DNA from: Deltaproteobacteria bacterium
GTDB lineage: Bacteria > Desulfobacterota > Syntrophia > Syntrophales > JAFGHS01
Reading direction: 5' to 3'
Assembly (NCBI GenBank): GCA_016930075.1
Contig: JAFGHS010000075.1
Span: 1-64,000 of the forward strand
Length of the DNA stretch: 64,000 nt
A program made the translations under genes and the position numbers. Positions 9,293 through 18,326 of this stretch are shown piece after piece. Under the pieces are notes generated by a model. That model was not told the origin of the DNA, ran no database searches, and saw only the letters and a list, made by a program, of their open reading frames with translations. How positions within the stretch are numbered: the first letter of the stretch is position 1; every line of letters starts with the position of its first letter.

Positions 9293-10491
9293 CCGGTTTC
9301 CAGTAAGGCGACAGCCTCGATGTGTTGTGTTTGTGGAAACATGTCGAGAGGCTGAATGTATTTCATCACAATGCCCCGATCAAGTAAATAACGGATATCC
9401 CTGGCCTGCGTTGCGGGGTTGCACGAAATATAGATCACCTTTTCCGGTTTTAAAGCGACAACCGCATCAAGGACATCTTTTTCACAACCGCTTCGGGGCG
9501 GATCGAGAATGATACGGTCAACAGCTGTTTTCGCCTGCACGAATTCCGTTTTCATGATGTCCGCCGCGTCTCCCTGATAAAAGGCAAGATGGTCCATCCC
9601 GTTGTTTTGACCATTGATTCCGGCACAGTGGATGGCAGGAGCATCGCTGTCAATGCCGTAAATCCGTTTTGCTCTGGAGGCTAAAAATATCGAAAACAGA
9701 CCTGATCCGCAATAGGCATCGAGTACGTTTTCAATTCCCGTAAGGCCGCACATCTTCTCAACCGTATCGACCAGGGTGTCCACAAGAGCGGTGTTAATCT
9801 GAAAAAAACCGCCATAGGGAACTTGAAAGCGTTTACCCTTGACGATTCGCTCGACATACCGTGATGAACGCACGGTGTTGTATTGCGCTGATGCAATATC
9901 GGTGTGTGAATCAGACCAGATAGTCTGGCGATCCGACGTCAAGCGTATGTTGTGGGTCGCCAGATCCCGTTTAAGGTCGGCAAGCGTTTGATTGATTGAT
10001 TCTTCGACTATTTCACATCGTTCAATGGGAATAACGGCGTTGCCGGACGTATCGACGAATCCCACCAAAGGTCGCTTTCCTTTTGGATGATAGACCTGAA
10101 AATCGGCCTTTCCCCGGTATCGATATATTTTGGGGGAAGGGATGATTGCCCTGATGTCGGGTGCCTTGATTTTGCCGATTCTTTCGAATGTATCGAGTAT
10201 TTGATCCTGTTTGGCGGCAAGCTGGTGTTGATAACCCATGTGTTGGTACTGACAGCCGCCGCACAAGGTGTAATAAGGGCAGAGAGGCTCCGTTCTCAGA
10301 GGCGATGCCTGTAATAATTTTTTTAAATGACCTGTCAGATAGTTTTTTTTAACCGTTCTTACACTGATTTCACACAAATCTCCCTCGGCCGTAAAAGGAA
10401 CGAAAACGACCAGATCGCCTATCTTGCCGATGCCGTCGCCGCCAAAGGCAATGGTATCTATTCGTATCTCTTTGCGATCGCCGATTTCCAT
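9289..10491 (-). CDS. TrmA/RlmD-family RNA (uracil-5-)-methyltransferase
   Basis: This SAM-dependent enzyme forms 5-methyluridine in rRNA or tRNA. The 400-residue protein has an N-terminal TRAM domain (about 1-60, RNA binding) and the 4Fe-4S cysteines in [10 protein letters not shown] plus a fourth Cys in PIERCEI. Its SAM domain has [15 protein letters not shown], the [14 protein letters not shown] motif and the catalytic nucleophile Cys in [12 protein letters not shown] near residue 358. RlmD (23S U1939) is the best guess because of the TRAM plus Fe-S build, but the RlmC/TrmA subfamilies cannot be excluded by eye. It is convergent with the CoA-transferase gene and the two stop codons overlap in TTAA. 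Confidence 0.88.
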   Translation of the reverse strand: MEIGDRKEIRIDTIAFGGDGIGKIGDLVVFVPFTAEGDLCEISVRTVKKNYLTGHLKKLLQASPLRTEPLCPYYTLCGGCQYQHMGYQHQLAAKQDQILDTFERIGKIKAPDIRAIIPSPKIYRYRGKADFQVYHPKGKRPLVGFVDTSGNAVIPIERCEIVEESINQTLADLKRDLATHNIRLTSDRQTIWSDSHTDIASAQYNTVRSSRYVERIVKGKRFQVPYGGFFQINTALVDTLVDTVEKMCGLTGIENVLDAYCGSGLFSIFLASRAKRIYGIDSDAPAIHCAGINGQNNGMDHLAFYQGDAADIMKTEFVQAKTAVDRIILDPPRSGCEKDVLDAVVALKPEKVIYISCNPATQARDIRYLLDRGIVMKYIQPLDMFPQTQHIEAVALLETG

Positions 10492-10595
10492 TGCATGTAT
10501 CCTAAAGAAATTTATGTTTACAATGCCGGTAAATACTGTTAGAGACCCTATACCATTATGAACGGCATAGTTTCAAAAAGAAAAAGGTATCCATC

Positions 10596-11759
10596 TTGAA
10601 TCACCGGAATGTTCATCGCCTCACCCTGCCGGATAAGGAAATTATCCTGGTCGGCACCGCCCATGTATCCCACGAAAGTGCAGATCTCGTTGAAACCGTT
10701 ATTCTCGAAGAAAACCCGGATGCGGTTTGCATCGAGTTGTGTCAAGCCCGTTTGGATGCCATCAAACAGAAAAATAAATGGCACGAAACGGATATTGTCA
10801 AAGTCATTCGGGACAACCAGGCGTCACTGCTTTTGTCCCAGCTGTTGATGTCTTCTTTTCAGAGAAAGATAGCCCAGAAGATCAATATCACGCAGGGCGC
10901 TGAGATGTTGCGGGCCATAGAGAAGGCCGAGGAAATCGATGTCCCGATTGTGCTGGCCGATCGGGAAATACGCATTACCCTGCTTAGGACCTGGCGCAAG
11001 ATGCGCTTCTTAAGCAAGGCACGGTTCGTTTCCGAAATGGTCAAGTCCCTTTTTGTTACCGAAGATATCTCCGAGGAAGATATTGAAAAGCTCAAACAGC
11101 AGGATGTATTGGAATTGGCCCTGGAGACCATCGGCAAAAAAATGCCCGAGGTGAAAACCACCCTGATAGATGAAAGAGATCAATTTCTGGCCCATCGCAT
11201 CCGTAATGCGTCGGGTAAAAAAATTGTTGCCGTTGTCGGCGCCGGCCATGTGCCGGGGATTATAAAGAACATCAATAACGACATTGCCGTGGACGACATC
11301 AGCAGCATTCCTCCGCCCGGCATGGGGTCGAAGATTTTCAACTGGGGTTTTTCCGCGTTGATCGTCGGTTTTTTTATTTTTGGATTTTTTTATTCCGGCG
11401 GTCGAACGGGCGTCAATATGATTTTTTCCTGGTCGGTCATTACGGCTGTTTGTGCGTCCATCGGGGCCGTGCTGCTTCTGGCCCACCCCCTGACAATCCT
11501 TGCGTCCGCCCTGTCCGCACCGATTGCAACGTTACATCCCCTCATTGCGACGGGCTGGATTGCCGGTCTTACGGAAGCAACATTCCGCAAACCTCAAGTG
11601 AAAGATTTCCTTGCCCTGACCAATGACATTACATCGGTCCGCGGATTTTTCCGCAATAAAATTACGCGTATTTTGCTTCTTATTGCCGTTGTCAATATTA
11701 CAACCTCCGTCGGCACTTTTCTGGCGATTCCCGTCATGATGACGTTGCTGTCAAGATAA
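10596..11759 (+). CDS. TraB/GumN-family membrane protein
   Basis: This 387-residue protein has an N-terminal TraB domain with the conserved GTAHVSHES motif (residues 21-29), the Glu in AVCIELCQARLDA and a GAGHVPG motif near residue 212. The C-terminal third (about 245-387) holds roughly four hydrophobic helices. TraB-family proteins resemble TIKI metalloproteases, and enterococcal TraB shuts down pheromone production. For bacterial chromosomal copies the role is unproven. The start is TTG at 10596 after aaaaaggtatcca; no in-frame ATG precedes the GTAHVS motif, which fixes the TTG. It diverges from the methyltransferase gene across a 104-base gap. Confidence 0.82.
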   Translation: MNHRNVHRLTLPDKEIILVGTAHVSHESADLVETVILEENPDAVCIELCQARLDAIKQKNKWHETDIVKVIRDNQASLLLSQLLMSSFQRKIAQKINITQGAEMLRAIEKAEEIDVPIVLADREIRITLLRTWRKMRFLSKARFVSEMVKSLFVTEDISEEDIEKLKQQDVLELALETIGKKMPEVKTTLIDERDQFLAHRIRNASGKKIVAVVGAGHVPGIIKNINNDIAVDDISSIPPPGMGSKIFNWGFSALIVGFFIFGFFYSGGRTGVNMIFSWSVITAVCASIGAVLLLAHPLTILASALSAPIATLHPLIATGWIAGLTEATFRKPQVKDFLALTNDITSVRGFFRNKITRILLLIAVVNITTSVGTFLAIPVMMTLLSR

Positions 11760-11814
11760 GGCGGCGGATATGATCAAACGCCGTTTGCGCATTATTTTTA
11801 CACATTATTTTTCC

Positions 11815-11843
11815 TTGATACGTGTATTTTTTTATTTTATACT
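11815..11843 (+). promoter_or_regulatory. Sigma70-like promoter upstream of the YtfJ-like gene
   Basis: TTGATA (11815-11820) and TATACT (11838-11843) are separated by exactly 17 bases in an AT-rich stretch. The predicted transcript would have a leader of about 115 bases before the ATG at 11967. Confidence 0.65.
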
Positions 11844-11966
11844 CCACACCGTACCGAATTGAGCCGTCTTGTTCTTTTCGATTTTGATAACAAAAGCAAA
11901 TCTTTAAAAAATCGGAATGTATAAAGTCCGATTAATAAAACAATATTGAGTCAAAAGGAGGAGAGG

Positions 11967-12482
11967 ATGAAGAAAACCATTTTAATGATTTTGTTTGTGT
12001 TGTTGTGGACGGTTTCCATTGCAGCGGCTGCGCCCCTGAAAGTGGGTGACAAGGCGACGGATTTTAAGGTGACAGACACCCTTAAAAAGGAATGGTCTCT
12101 GACAGCGCCGGAATGGAAAGGAAAGGTGATCATGTTCAACGCCATGCCGCTGGATGAAATCAAAACGAATCTTGGCATTTCCGAAGTGATCGCAAAAGAT
12201 AACGAGATAGACAAGGTCAATAAATATGTCGGAGCGGCAATTTTTTCCAAACCGCCCAAAATGTACCTGGCGCAACTCCGCAATGCCCAAAGAAAATTTA
12301 AGAAGGTTTATTTGCTGGACTATGATGATGTTGTCTTGAAGCAGTGGGGTTTGACGCCTGGCGTTTCCACCATGATCGTTCTAGATAAGGACAGGATATG
12401 CCGCTACATTCACCCCGGCAAGGTGCCTAATGATAAAATACCCGAATTAATAAAGCTTATCAAAACTTTACAGGCAAAATAA
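11967..12482 (+). CDS. YtfJ-like periplasmic thioredoxin-fold protein
   Basis: This 171-residue exported protein has a cleavable signal peptide (MKKTILMILFVLLWTVSIAAAA, with cleavage likely after AAA near residue 21). The rest resembles the YtfJ family: VGDKATDFKV, the LKKEWSL turn, WKGKVIMFNAMP and a C-terminal TPGVSTMIVLDKDRICRY. The fold is thioredoxin-like, but the redox CXXC is missing, as in YtfJ, so a redox role is unlikely. The frame is open from a TTG at 11946. The ATG at 11967 is chosen because aaaggaggagag sits just before it and the signal peptide then starts properly. It has its own promoter and terminator and so looks like a single-gene unit. Confidence 0.75.
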   Translation: MKKTILMILFVLLWTVSIAAAAPLKVGDKATDFKVTDTLKKEWSLTAPEWKGKVIMFNAMPLDEIKTNLGISEVIAKDNEIDKVNKYVGAAIFSKPPKMYLAQLRNAQRKFKKVYLLDYDDVVLKQWGLTPGVSTMIVLDKDRICRYIHPGKVPNDKIPELIKLIKTLQAK

Positions 12483-12511
12483 CTTCAATCTGCGCATTTT
12501 TAAGGTATTAT

Positions 12512-12560
12512 TTATTCGCTCCGCATTTTCCTTAAGGATAGGCGGAGCGAATAATTTTAA
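12512..12560 (+). terminator. Rho-independent terminator after the YtfJ-like gene
   Basis: A 13-bp perfect stem pairs 12512-12524 (ttattcgctccgc) with 12542-12554 (gcggagcgaataa). The loop is 17 nt and the stem is followed by tttt. It lies 30 bases after the stop codon. Confidence 0.75.
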
Positions 12561-12587
12561 AGCATTGATTTCATTTGCGTAAAATGC

Positions 12588-12616
12588 TTGACAATGCCGT
12601 ATTGCTCCAATAAACG
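12588..12616 (+). promoter_or_regulatory. Possible folD promoter
   Basis: A perfect TTGACA (12588-12593) lies between the preceding terminator and folD. At 17 bases it faces only a weak -10 (taaacg, 12611-12616). The position is right but the -10 match is poor. Confidence 0.4.
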
Positions 12617-12674
12617 CGGGGCGGGCTGCCTATGATAGGATGTCATAGCTGTAAATCAGATATTAAGGGGAACA

Positions 12675-13532
12675 ATGGCCGTAATCATTGACGGGAAGAA
12701 AATTGCCCAGGATATCAGGGACGAAGTAAAGTCGACGGTCGCCGTTTTTAAAAAAAACGCGGGCATCGCACCGGGACTGGCGGTCATCCTGGTGGGCCAT
12801 AATCCTGCCTCGGAAATATATGTGAGGGGCAAGATAACCGACTGCGAGGAGGCGGGTTTTTTTTCCCGAACGGAGAGGCTCCCTGAAGATACGGATGAAA
12901 AGAAAATCGTCCGGATCATTAAAACCATGAATAAAGACGAGCGGATACATGGCATCCTGGTTCAGCTCCCCCTTCCTGCCCACATTAATCCCGAAACCGT
13001 CATCGAGCAGATCGACCCCCGTAAAGACGTCGATGGGCTCCATCCCTATAATGTCGGACATCTGTTTACCGGGCGACCATACCACCGATCCTGCACGCCC
13101 GCCGGCGTCATCGAACTTTTGGATCGCTACGGCATCGGGATCGAAGGGAAAGAGGCGGTCATCGTGGGAAGAAGCAATCTTGTGGGGAAACCACTGGCCA
13201 TAATGCTTGTTTCGCGTCATGCGACGGTGACCCTCTGCCATACCAGGACGAAAAATCTGCCCGACGTGACAAATAGAGCGGAGATTCTGATTGCCGCAGC
13301 AGGCAGGGCGGAACTGATCAATGCCGCAATGGTCAGGGCGGGCGCCGTTGTCATCGATGTGGGGATGAACCGGCCGGCGGGGGGAAAACTTGTCGGGGAT
13401 GTGGCATACGCCGAAGTCGCCCCCAAAGCTTCTTACATCACGCCCGTTCCCGGCGGCGTCGGTCCCATGACGAGGGCCATGCTTCTGGTCAATACATTGA
13501 ATGCCGCCATGGGTTTTCCCGATCGGACGTAA
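12675..13532 (+). CDS. folD: Bifunctional methylenetetrahydrofolate dehydrogenase/cyclohydrolase
   Basis: FolD interconverts 5,10-methylene-, 5,10-methenyl- and 10-formyl-tetrahydrofolate, supplying C1 units for purines and formyl-Met. The 285-residue protein shows YVRGKITDCEEAGF with the catalytic Lys (about 55), GILVQLPLP (about 94-102), the SCTPAGV loop, the Rossmann motif VGRSNLVGKP (about 164-173) and the C-terminal PVPGGVGPMTRAML. A ribosome-binding site (aagggg) precedes the ATG. In acetogenic and syntrophic anaerobes this enzyme also serves the methyl branch of the Wood-Ljungdahl pathway. That is known biology, not shown here. Confidence 0.95.
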   Translation: MAVIIDGKKIAQDIRDEVKSTVAVFKKNAGIAPGLAVILVGHNPASEIYVRGKITDCEEAGFFSRTERLPEDTDEKKIVRIIKTMNKDERIHGILVQLPLPAHINPETVIEQIDPRKDVDGLHPYNVGHLFTGRPYHRSCTPAGVIELLDRYGIGIEGKEAVIVGRSNLVGKPLAIMLVSRHATVTLCHTRTKNLPDVTNRAEILIAAAGRAELINAAMVRAGAVVIDVGMNRPAGGKLVGDVAYAEVAPKASYITPVPGGVGPMTRAMLLVNTLNAAMGFPDRT

Positions 13533-13654
13533 ATGATGTGAACGGGTTTAACTAAACAAAATCATTTAAACGCGCAGATCGTGTGATGATGAAAGCCGAT
13601 GCCTGTCTCGGGGAGGAGACATCGGCAAAGAGTTTCTTATTCCGGCGGATTGTC

Positions 13655-14491
13655 ATGGAGCAGATAAGAAAACTGGCCGACCGACTTCTCGTCAAATTAC
13701 AAAGTGCCGGCAAGGATTTCAACGTGGAACCGGATCAGATATCCATCGGCATCACAACCTTTGGAAACCGTTTCGATCGTTATTTCAAGCCATTAGTGTC
13801 CAGGATCAGAGAATATGCCCCGGATAGTGAAGTGATTGTTGCCGTCAACGGCGAGCATCGCCAGCCCTTTGATGAAAATTATCGAAGGCGGGTGCTTGAA
13901 TTCATATCCCTTCAGCCGAATGTTTTCCCCATTGTTTTTCCCCGGTTTCGCGGCCTCTCCAAGTTATGGAACAGCATCGTTATCCATGCCGGTCACGACC
14001 ACATTCTGATGCTCAATGACGATATTATGATCAACAAGGCCGGATTTTTCAAAGATATCTGCGGGGCCATCAAAGCCCAGCAGGGCCGGACATTCCTTAT
14101 CAATCAGTCCTGGTCTCATTTCCTGTTGAGCCGGACGGAACTGGACGAACTCGGCTATTTTGACGAGCGTCTGCTGGGCATCGGCGAAGAGGACGGAGAT
14201 ATGGTCTGGCGGTACATTCGTCGCTATGGACATCCCATCGCCAATGTCCGGATGAAGGGTATCGTCAACTTTGCCGAGGAGACGGTCAAGACCTATAAAC
14301 CGGCTAATATTCAAACCCACTCCGGGACGAAATACAGCCTGTTTAACCGGCGGTTCATGTTCTCTGAAAAATATGGTCCTTCGCCGGACGGCGTCAAAGG
14401 GATGTTTGATGAGCCCGTTGTCCTGAAAGACCCGGGCAGTGAACAGTATCCAAACGAAAGCTTCTACCGGCGGCGCAAGGACGAGCTGTGA
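13655..14491 (+). CDS. GT2-family glycosyltransferase
   Basis: This 278-residue cytoplasmic protein has the GT-A fold features of family 2: an N-terminal SIGITTFGNR segment, EVIVAVNGEHRQPF, a metal-binding motif in LMLNDDIMI (near residue 116) and an E-E-D-x-D motif in GIGEEDGDMVWR near residue 182. There are no membrane segments. The sugar and acceptor are unknown. The frame is open from GTG 13583, but that start has no ribosome-binding site. ATG 13655 has ggcgga six bases upstream and is taken as the start, with modest certainty. It is separated from folD by about 120 bases and lies at the outer edge of the glycan gene region. Confidence 0.75.
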   Translation: MEQIRKLADRLLVKLQSAGKDFNVEPDQISIGITTFGNRFDRYFKPLVSRIREYAPDSEVIVAVNGEHRQPFDENYRRRVLEFISLQPNVFPIVFPRFRGLSKLWNSIVIHAGHDHILMLNDDIMINKAGFFKDICGAIKAQQGRTFLINQSWSHFLLSRTELDELGYFDERLLGIGEEDGDMVWRYIRRYGHPIANVRMKGIVNFAEETVKTYKPANIQTHSGTKYSLFNRRFMFSEKYGPSPDGVKGMFDEPVVLKDPGSEQYPNESFYRRRKDEL

Positions 14492-14640
14492 TGTTGTGAT
14501 GAATAATCGCCCGGCGGATGGATTTTCTGCGGTTGCCTTGATTTCTGCCTTTGCTTGGAACAGACCTTCGTAAGCTGCAATCGCGTATTGGTGAGGATGG
14601 CCCGAAACAGGATAAAAGGATGTCCTTTCCTTCTCTGCCC

Positions 14641-14669
14641 TTGACAAGTTTCGAATCACGACTTAAAGT
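14641..14669 (+). promoter_or_regulatory. Sigma70-like promoter for the orphan gene at 14709
   Basis: TTGACA (14641-14646) is perfect and TAAAGT (14664-14669) follows after 17 bases. The predicted transcript start near 14676 coincides with an upstream in-frame ATG. This argues that translation really starts at 14709. Confidence 0.55.
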
Positions 14670-14708
14670 AACGCCATGAATATCAAACAATGCAACGGAA
14701 GTTATGTG

Positions 14709-15209
14709 ATGGCGGAAGATCGATTGATGGTCCGCTTCAATACCACGGAAGACAGCGAATTCCGCCTGTGGTTTACCCGCTTAGTGACCGGGCACTTTTT
14801 ATCGATGGTTCGCCGCTTGATACAAAAAAGATTGGAGTGCCAGCACAACAGTCTTATGGCCCAGGTGATCCAGGAGTTTCAGGAAGACAATGTAAGGCGG
14901 ACCGCCGATTTTACCGATCAGTTCCAACAGGCGAGTACATTGCCTCTGGGGGCTGCCCCGGTACTGGTGACCGGACTGAATATGAGTGAAAAAGAGGGTA
15001 TCTTCTCCATTGATTTTCAATTAGTGACTAAAAAAAACCTGAACATCAAGTTGCCGGCTCAAACGGTGCAGTCGATAGTGCTGCTGCTTGAGCAGCTCCA
15101 AACGAAGGCGGGGTGGCAATTGGGTCATGATTTGCCCTTCCCCTCCCCTTCGGAAGTCATTGCCTTCCCCAGCTCTCCCGCCGTTCCCCCCAAAAAGCTT
15201 CTTAATTGA
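14709..15209 (+). CDS. Uncharacterised 166-residue protein
   Basis: I do not recognise this family. The start at 14709 is favoured because cggaag lies seven bases upstream and a good promoter would place the transcript start near the earlier ATG at 14676. The protein has an acidic-to-basic helical region (about 12-70, LWFTRLVTGHFLSMVRRL and onward) and then a short beta-rich part (GIFSIDFQLVTKKNLNIKLP, about 110-130). A further helix and a Pro-rich tail (PFPSPSEV...AVPPKK) follow. It has no signal peptide or membrane span. The repeated aromatic/basic helix hints at a protein-binding role, but nothing firmer can be said. It looks like a genuine gene: codon pattern, promoter and ribosome-binding site agree. 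Confidence 0.6.
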   Translation: MAEDRLMVRFNTTEDSEFRLWFTRLVTGHFLSMVRRLIQKRLECQHNSLMAQVIQEFQEDNVRRTADFTDQFQQASTLPLGAAPVLVTGLNMSEKEGIFSIDFQLVTKKNLNIKLPAQTVQSIVLLLEQLQTKAGWQLGHDLPFPSPSEVIAFPSSPAVPPKKLLN

Positions 15210-15217
15210 GGCGATAG

Positions 15218-15244
15218 GGGAAAGGCCCTTTTGAGGGCGTTTCC
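15218..15244. terminator. Weak bidirectional hairpin between convergent genes
   Basis: ggaaa-g-gccc pairs with gggc-g-tttcc around ttttga, with one G-G mismatch in the stem. It lies between the orphan gene and the convergent GT2 gene. A poly-A run at 15254-15261 would be a T-run on the minus strand, but it lies before the hairpin rather than after it. Confidence 0.35.
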
Positions 15245-15264
15245 ATTTGTGTAAAAAAAACTTG

Positions 15265-16086
15265 CTATCGTGATGGATCCGCCGTTTTTTTTGTCAATCC
15301 GTTTTCACAGAAAAAGGCGACATTTTCTCTATTCAGGTATGTAACGTTTGCGCCCGTTTTCCAGTGCATGCCGCCCAGTTCCTTCGGATGCCAGAGGTGA
15401 AGAATCCGGGCCGCAGGAATGACGGATTTCCCACGGAATCCAGCAAGCGCCATGCGATGCGCCAAGTCTTCATCCTCCCCGCCCCATCCGACAAAGTTTT
15501 CATCATACCCATTGATATATTCAATGTCCCTGCGATGAATGGAGAAGTGGCTGCTGCACCGCTCCTTCCTGGGCTTTGCAAGGTGGAACCTGCGAAGTAT
15601 GGAATGGATGATGAACCTCCGGTGATCGGATCGGATTTGCTTGTCCGGCAATTCCTGATAAAAACGCTCAAGCATATCCAAATCAACGCCGCGCTCAAAG
15701 AGTATCCCGGTCTGCTCCTCCGTCAGATATTTGCAAAGTCCGGCGACATACCTGCCCGACTCCGCCTCTTCGATGTGACGTCGTATGGTGTCCGGCAGGA
15801 CAATAAAATCACAATCAAGAAAGATGAAATAATTTCCCCGGGCATGCCGGATGCCGTTATTGCGCGCCGCCGAGAGCCTGAAACCATCCTTCGGATGCCA
15901 TGCATGAATGATAGGATAATGATATTTTTTGATCTTTTCCCCGAGCGCTTCAACGCATGCTTTGTCGGAGCCGTCATCGGCTATGACGACTTCACAAAAA
16001 TCATCGCTGCACAATTCAAGCGCATCAAGGCAGAATTCAAGATGTTTGAGACGCTGGTAGAAACTAATAATGACACTAACTTGCAA
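15265..16086 (-). CDS. GT2-family glycosyltransferase with galactosyltransferase-like C-terminus
   Basis: This 273-residue protein begins with the typical GT2 N-terminus MQVSVIISFYQRL, followed by VVIADDGSD (about 34-42) and the metal motif FLDCDFIV (about 92-99). The C-terminal half has the GWGGEDEDLAHRM motif (about 200-212), the acceptor and catalytic segment of the Glyco_tranf_7C type seen in many bacterial chain-elongating transferases. It is soluble or peripheral. It is last in the minus-strand group GT4-GT10-GT2, 48 bases after the fucosyltransferase-like gene, so it probably acts on the same glycan. Confidence 0.85.
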   Translation of the reverse strand: MQVSVIISFYQRLKHLEFCLDALELCSDDFCEVVIADDGSDKACVEALGEKIKKYHYPIIHAWHPKDGFRLSAARNNGIRHARGNYFIFLDCDFIVLPDTIRRHIEEAESGRYVAGLCKYLTEEQTGILFERGVDLDMLERFYQELPDKQIRSDHRRFIIHSILRRFHLAKPRKERCSSHFSIHRRDIEYINGYDENFVGWGGEDEDLAHRMALAGFRGKSVIPAARILHLWHPKELGGMHWKTGANVTYLNRENVAFFCENGLTKKTADPSR

Positions 16087-16134
16087 CTTTGCCCCCTGGT
16101 AACCGTTCCATCATAAGAAAACCCCTTTGTCCCT

Positions 16135-17118
16135 TCAATAAACCGAACTCATCCGATATTTGCACCGCATAGCCGCCATCATCACTTTAAATAAAGCCCG
16201 GTTCAGGTTTGTTTTTATACTTTTCCTGTAGGGTGGAATCAAGGTTACGATTTTATTTTCACTGTTTAAACGATGAGACCGGATCTGTCCCGCCAAATGC
16301 GGGAAGAACTGGTATTGATGTAATATCAGGTCTCGCGCCATCTTCAAAGCAGGCAGTCTCTTTTCCCATTCGTTATTTTTAACGGCCGATTCAATCAGAT
16401 CCACAGCGATTTCAGGCTGTTCTATATCAATACGTATGAAAGATTCTTCAGGGAAATATGCTTCCAGATTTGTGCATCCATAATAAAAAGGAACGGTCCA
16501 GGACAAAAAGCAATCTGCCACTTTTTCCGTCCAGTAATCGGGACTGCAACTATTTTCAATGGCCAGGGAATATTTATAAGGGGCTAAACCATCCCATTTA
16601 TCTTCAATGGCGTGAACCGCCCGTCCGTATAGCTCAATATCAACAGGCGATTTTTTTTGCAGGTATTGTAAGAAAGATAATCGTTTAAAATGTCCGGGAA
16701 TATTGAGGGCATTGCCTGCAATCCATGAAATTGTTTTTAATTTCGGCAGAATATCCATTTGAGATAACTGGTCGAACGACTTGTTGACATGCCAGGGAAG
16801 CGCCGGGTGCGAAACAACATATTTCGGATCAGCTGATGGAATATGGTGGGTCAGTACATGATAGAAATATTCATGCCCCTCAGCCATCCAATCGGTGAAG
16901 CCTCTGACATAAGGTTCCTGCATAAGAACCCAGACATTTTCTTTTGGACAGCAGACCGTGCTGCCGCACGTCATATTGTTATTGAGCATGACGACGAAAT
17001 CGCATTTTTCAACAGGATCAACAGTGAACTGCACATTGTCCCAGACGCCTTGCCGTCCCGGTGTCTGGCGCATGATGTCAGGCCAATCCCAATTTTTTAT
17101 GATGCGGACAAGGGTCAT
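16135..17118 (-). CDS. GT10-like fucosyltransferase
   Basis: The C-terminal half carries the alpha-1,3/4-fucosyltransferase (GT10) signature: YKYSLAIENSCSPDYWTEK (about residues 182-200), then a VPFYYG turn and PEESFIRID. These residues bind GDP-fucose in Helicobacter FucTs. The N-terminal part (with the ENVWVLMQEPYV segment) is the variable acceptor domain. The 327-residue length is normal for bacterial members, and the basic, hydrophobic C-terminal tail is compatible with peripheral membrane binding. A GDP-L-fucose synthase gene lies at 44216 in the same window, so a fucose or fucose-like donor is plausible. It is cotranscribed with the flanking transferases on the minus strand. Confidence 0.82.
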   Translation of the reverse strand: MTLVRIIKNWDWPDIMRQTPGRQGVWDNVQFTVDPVEKCDFVVMLNNNMTCGSTVCCPKENVWVLMQEPYVRGFTDWMAEGHEYFYHVLTHHIPSADPKYVVSHPALPWHVNKSFDQLSQMDILPKLKTISWIAGNALNIPGHFKRLSFLQYLQKKSPVDIELYGRAVHAIEDKWDGLAPYKYSLAIENSCSPDYWTEKVADCFLSWTVPFYYGCTNLEAYFPEESFIRIDIEQPEIAVDLIESAVKNNEWEKRLPALKMARDLILHQYQFFPHLAGQIRSHRLNSENKIVTLIPPYRKSIKTNLNRALFKVMMAAMRCKYRMSSVY

Positions 17119-17150
17119 GGTTCATTCCGTCTTTGGCAGCAAGAGCGCCA

Positions 17151-18302
17151 CTAATAAAGAAGTTTGTTTTCCATCCGGTTTTCGTAGATATGGCGAACTT
17201 TTTCCGCCGCCGCCTCCCATGTATGATTTTGGGCGGTAAGATTTGCATACTTCGACATTTCAATCCTTGCATCCTTGTTGAGCGCCAATTGCAGATAATC
17301 GGCTACCTGATCAACGGCGTTTTCGCCACGGGCAATGAATCCGTTTTTCCCATGTTCCACGATGTCCTTGGCGCCTACATGATCGCTGACGATTACGGGC
17401 AGGGAAGCAGCCATGGCTTCCAAAACGGCCAATCCAAATGTATCGAATTTTGAAAGCATGGCGTAGATGTCTCCGGCCCGGTATATCTTTGCGAGGGTGT
17501 TTTTTTCGACAACCCCTGTGAATATGACATGATCGCTGACCCCAAGGTTTTCAGCAATTTGCCGGTATTTCTTTTTGTCCCCCTTGCCGATGATAAGCAA
17601 TTTAAATTTTGCCGGAGGGTCTTTCTTTTTAACGGCGCCCAGGGCGGCAATCAGTGTGTCCAATCCTTTGATTTCGAAATTCATGGAAACAAAGAGGATC
17701 AGTGTTTCATCCGCAGCGATCCCGTAGTTGCCTTCTATATCTTTGCGGCTCAATTCGCGGTTGATGTTCTCAAATCGTTTTACATCCACGCCCGGATGGA
17801 TGACCTCAACTTTATCTTTTGCAAAATCATAAGCTTCAATGAATTTATCTTTTGCCAAATGGGAAACGGAAAGAAAACGGTTACACCTTTTGTTTTGCAC
17901 CAGACAACCCTCTACCCAGGCCGTCGCATAGTCATATAAGCTCATGGACTTTTTACGGATTTTCCTGACCCAGATCCTGTGGGGAATGCCGTGCATCGTA
18001 AAAATATCGGCATCAAAAATCCTGTCGTGGGTATGAATGAGATCCACTCCGGTACGTTCGATTTCCCGACGGACAAACCAAGCAAAACTTATGGTTGTCA
18101 GAAACTTGGGGAATGAAATAATGGGTACTTTATGGAACTTTATCAGGGGAGATTCGGCCTGCAGGCGATTTGCAAAGACGTGCATTTCATAACGGCGGTC
18201 GGCGGCGATGCATTCTGTAAGCATGGCGGCAAATTGTTCCGCCCCGCCTACCAGGCCGTACTTGGGGATGACGACGGCTATTTTCCGGATATGGGATTTC
18301 AT
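17151..18302 (-). CDS. GT4-family glycosyltransferase
   Basis: This GT-B enzyme of family 4 uses a nucleotide sugar with retention of configuration. It has the N-terminal VIPKYGLVGGAEQF loop, a KVEVIHPGVDVKRF linker, a C-terminal Rossmann domain with LILFVSMNFEIKGLDTL, and the EX7E-type donor motif in FDTFGLAVLEAMAASLPV (about 293-310). The reading frame is open to 18350. The ATG at 18302 is preferred because aaagga lies five bases upstream and the extra 16 codons run into a foldback repeat (18327-18470). Length from this start is 383 residues. It is first in the minus-strand transferase group. Confidence 0.85.
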   Translation of the reverse strand: MKSHIRKIAVVIPKYGLVGGAEQFAAMLTECIAADRRYEMHVFANRLQAESPLIKFHKVPIISFPKFLTTISFAWFVRREIERTGVDLIHTHDRIFDADIFTMHGIPHRIWVRKIRKKSMSLYDYATAWVEGCLVQNKRCNRFLSVSHLAKDKFIEAYDFAKDKVEVIHPGVDVKRFENINRELSRKDIEGNYGIAADETLILFVSMNFEIKGLDTLIAALGAVKKKDPPAKFKLLIIGKGDKKKYRQIAENLGVSDHVIFTGVVEKNTLAKIYRAGDIYAMLSKFDTFGLAVLEAMAASLPVIVSDHVGAKDIVEHGKNGFIARGENAVDQVADYLQLALNKDARIEMSKYANLTAQNHTWEAAAEKVRHIYENRMENKLLY

Positions 18303-18326
18303 TTGTCCTTTAACCATAACTGATGC

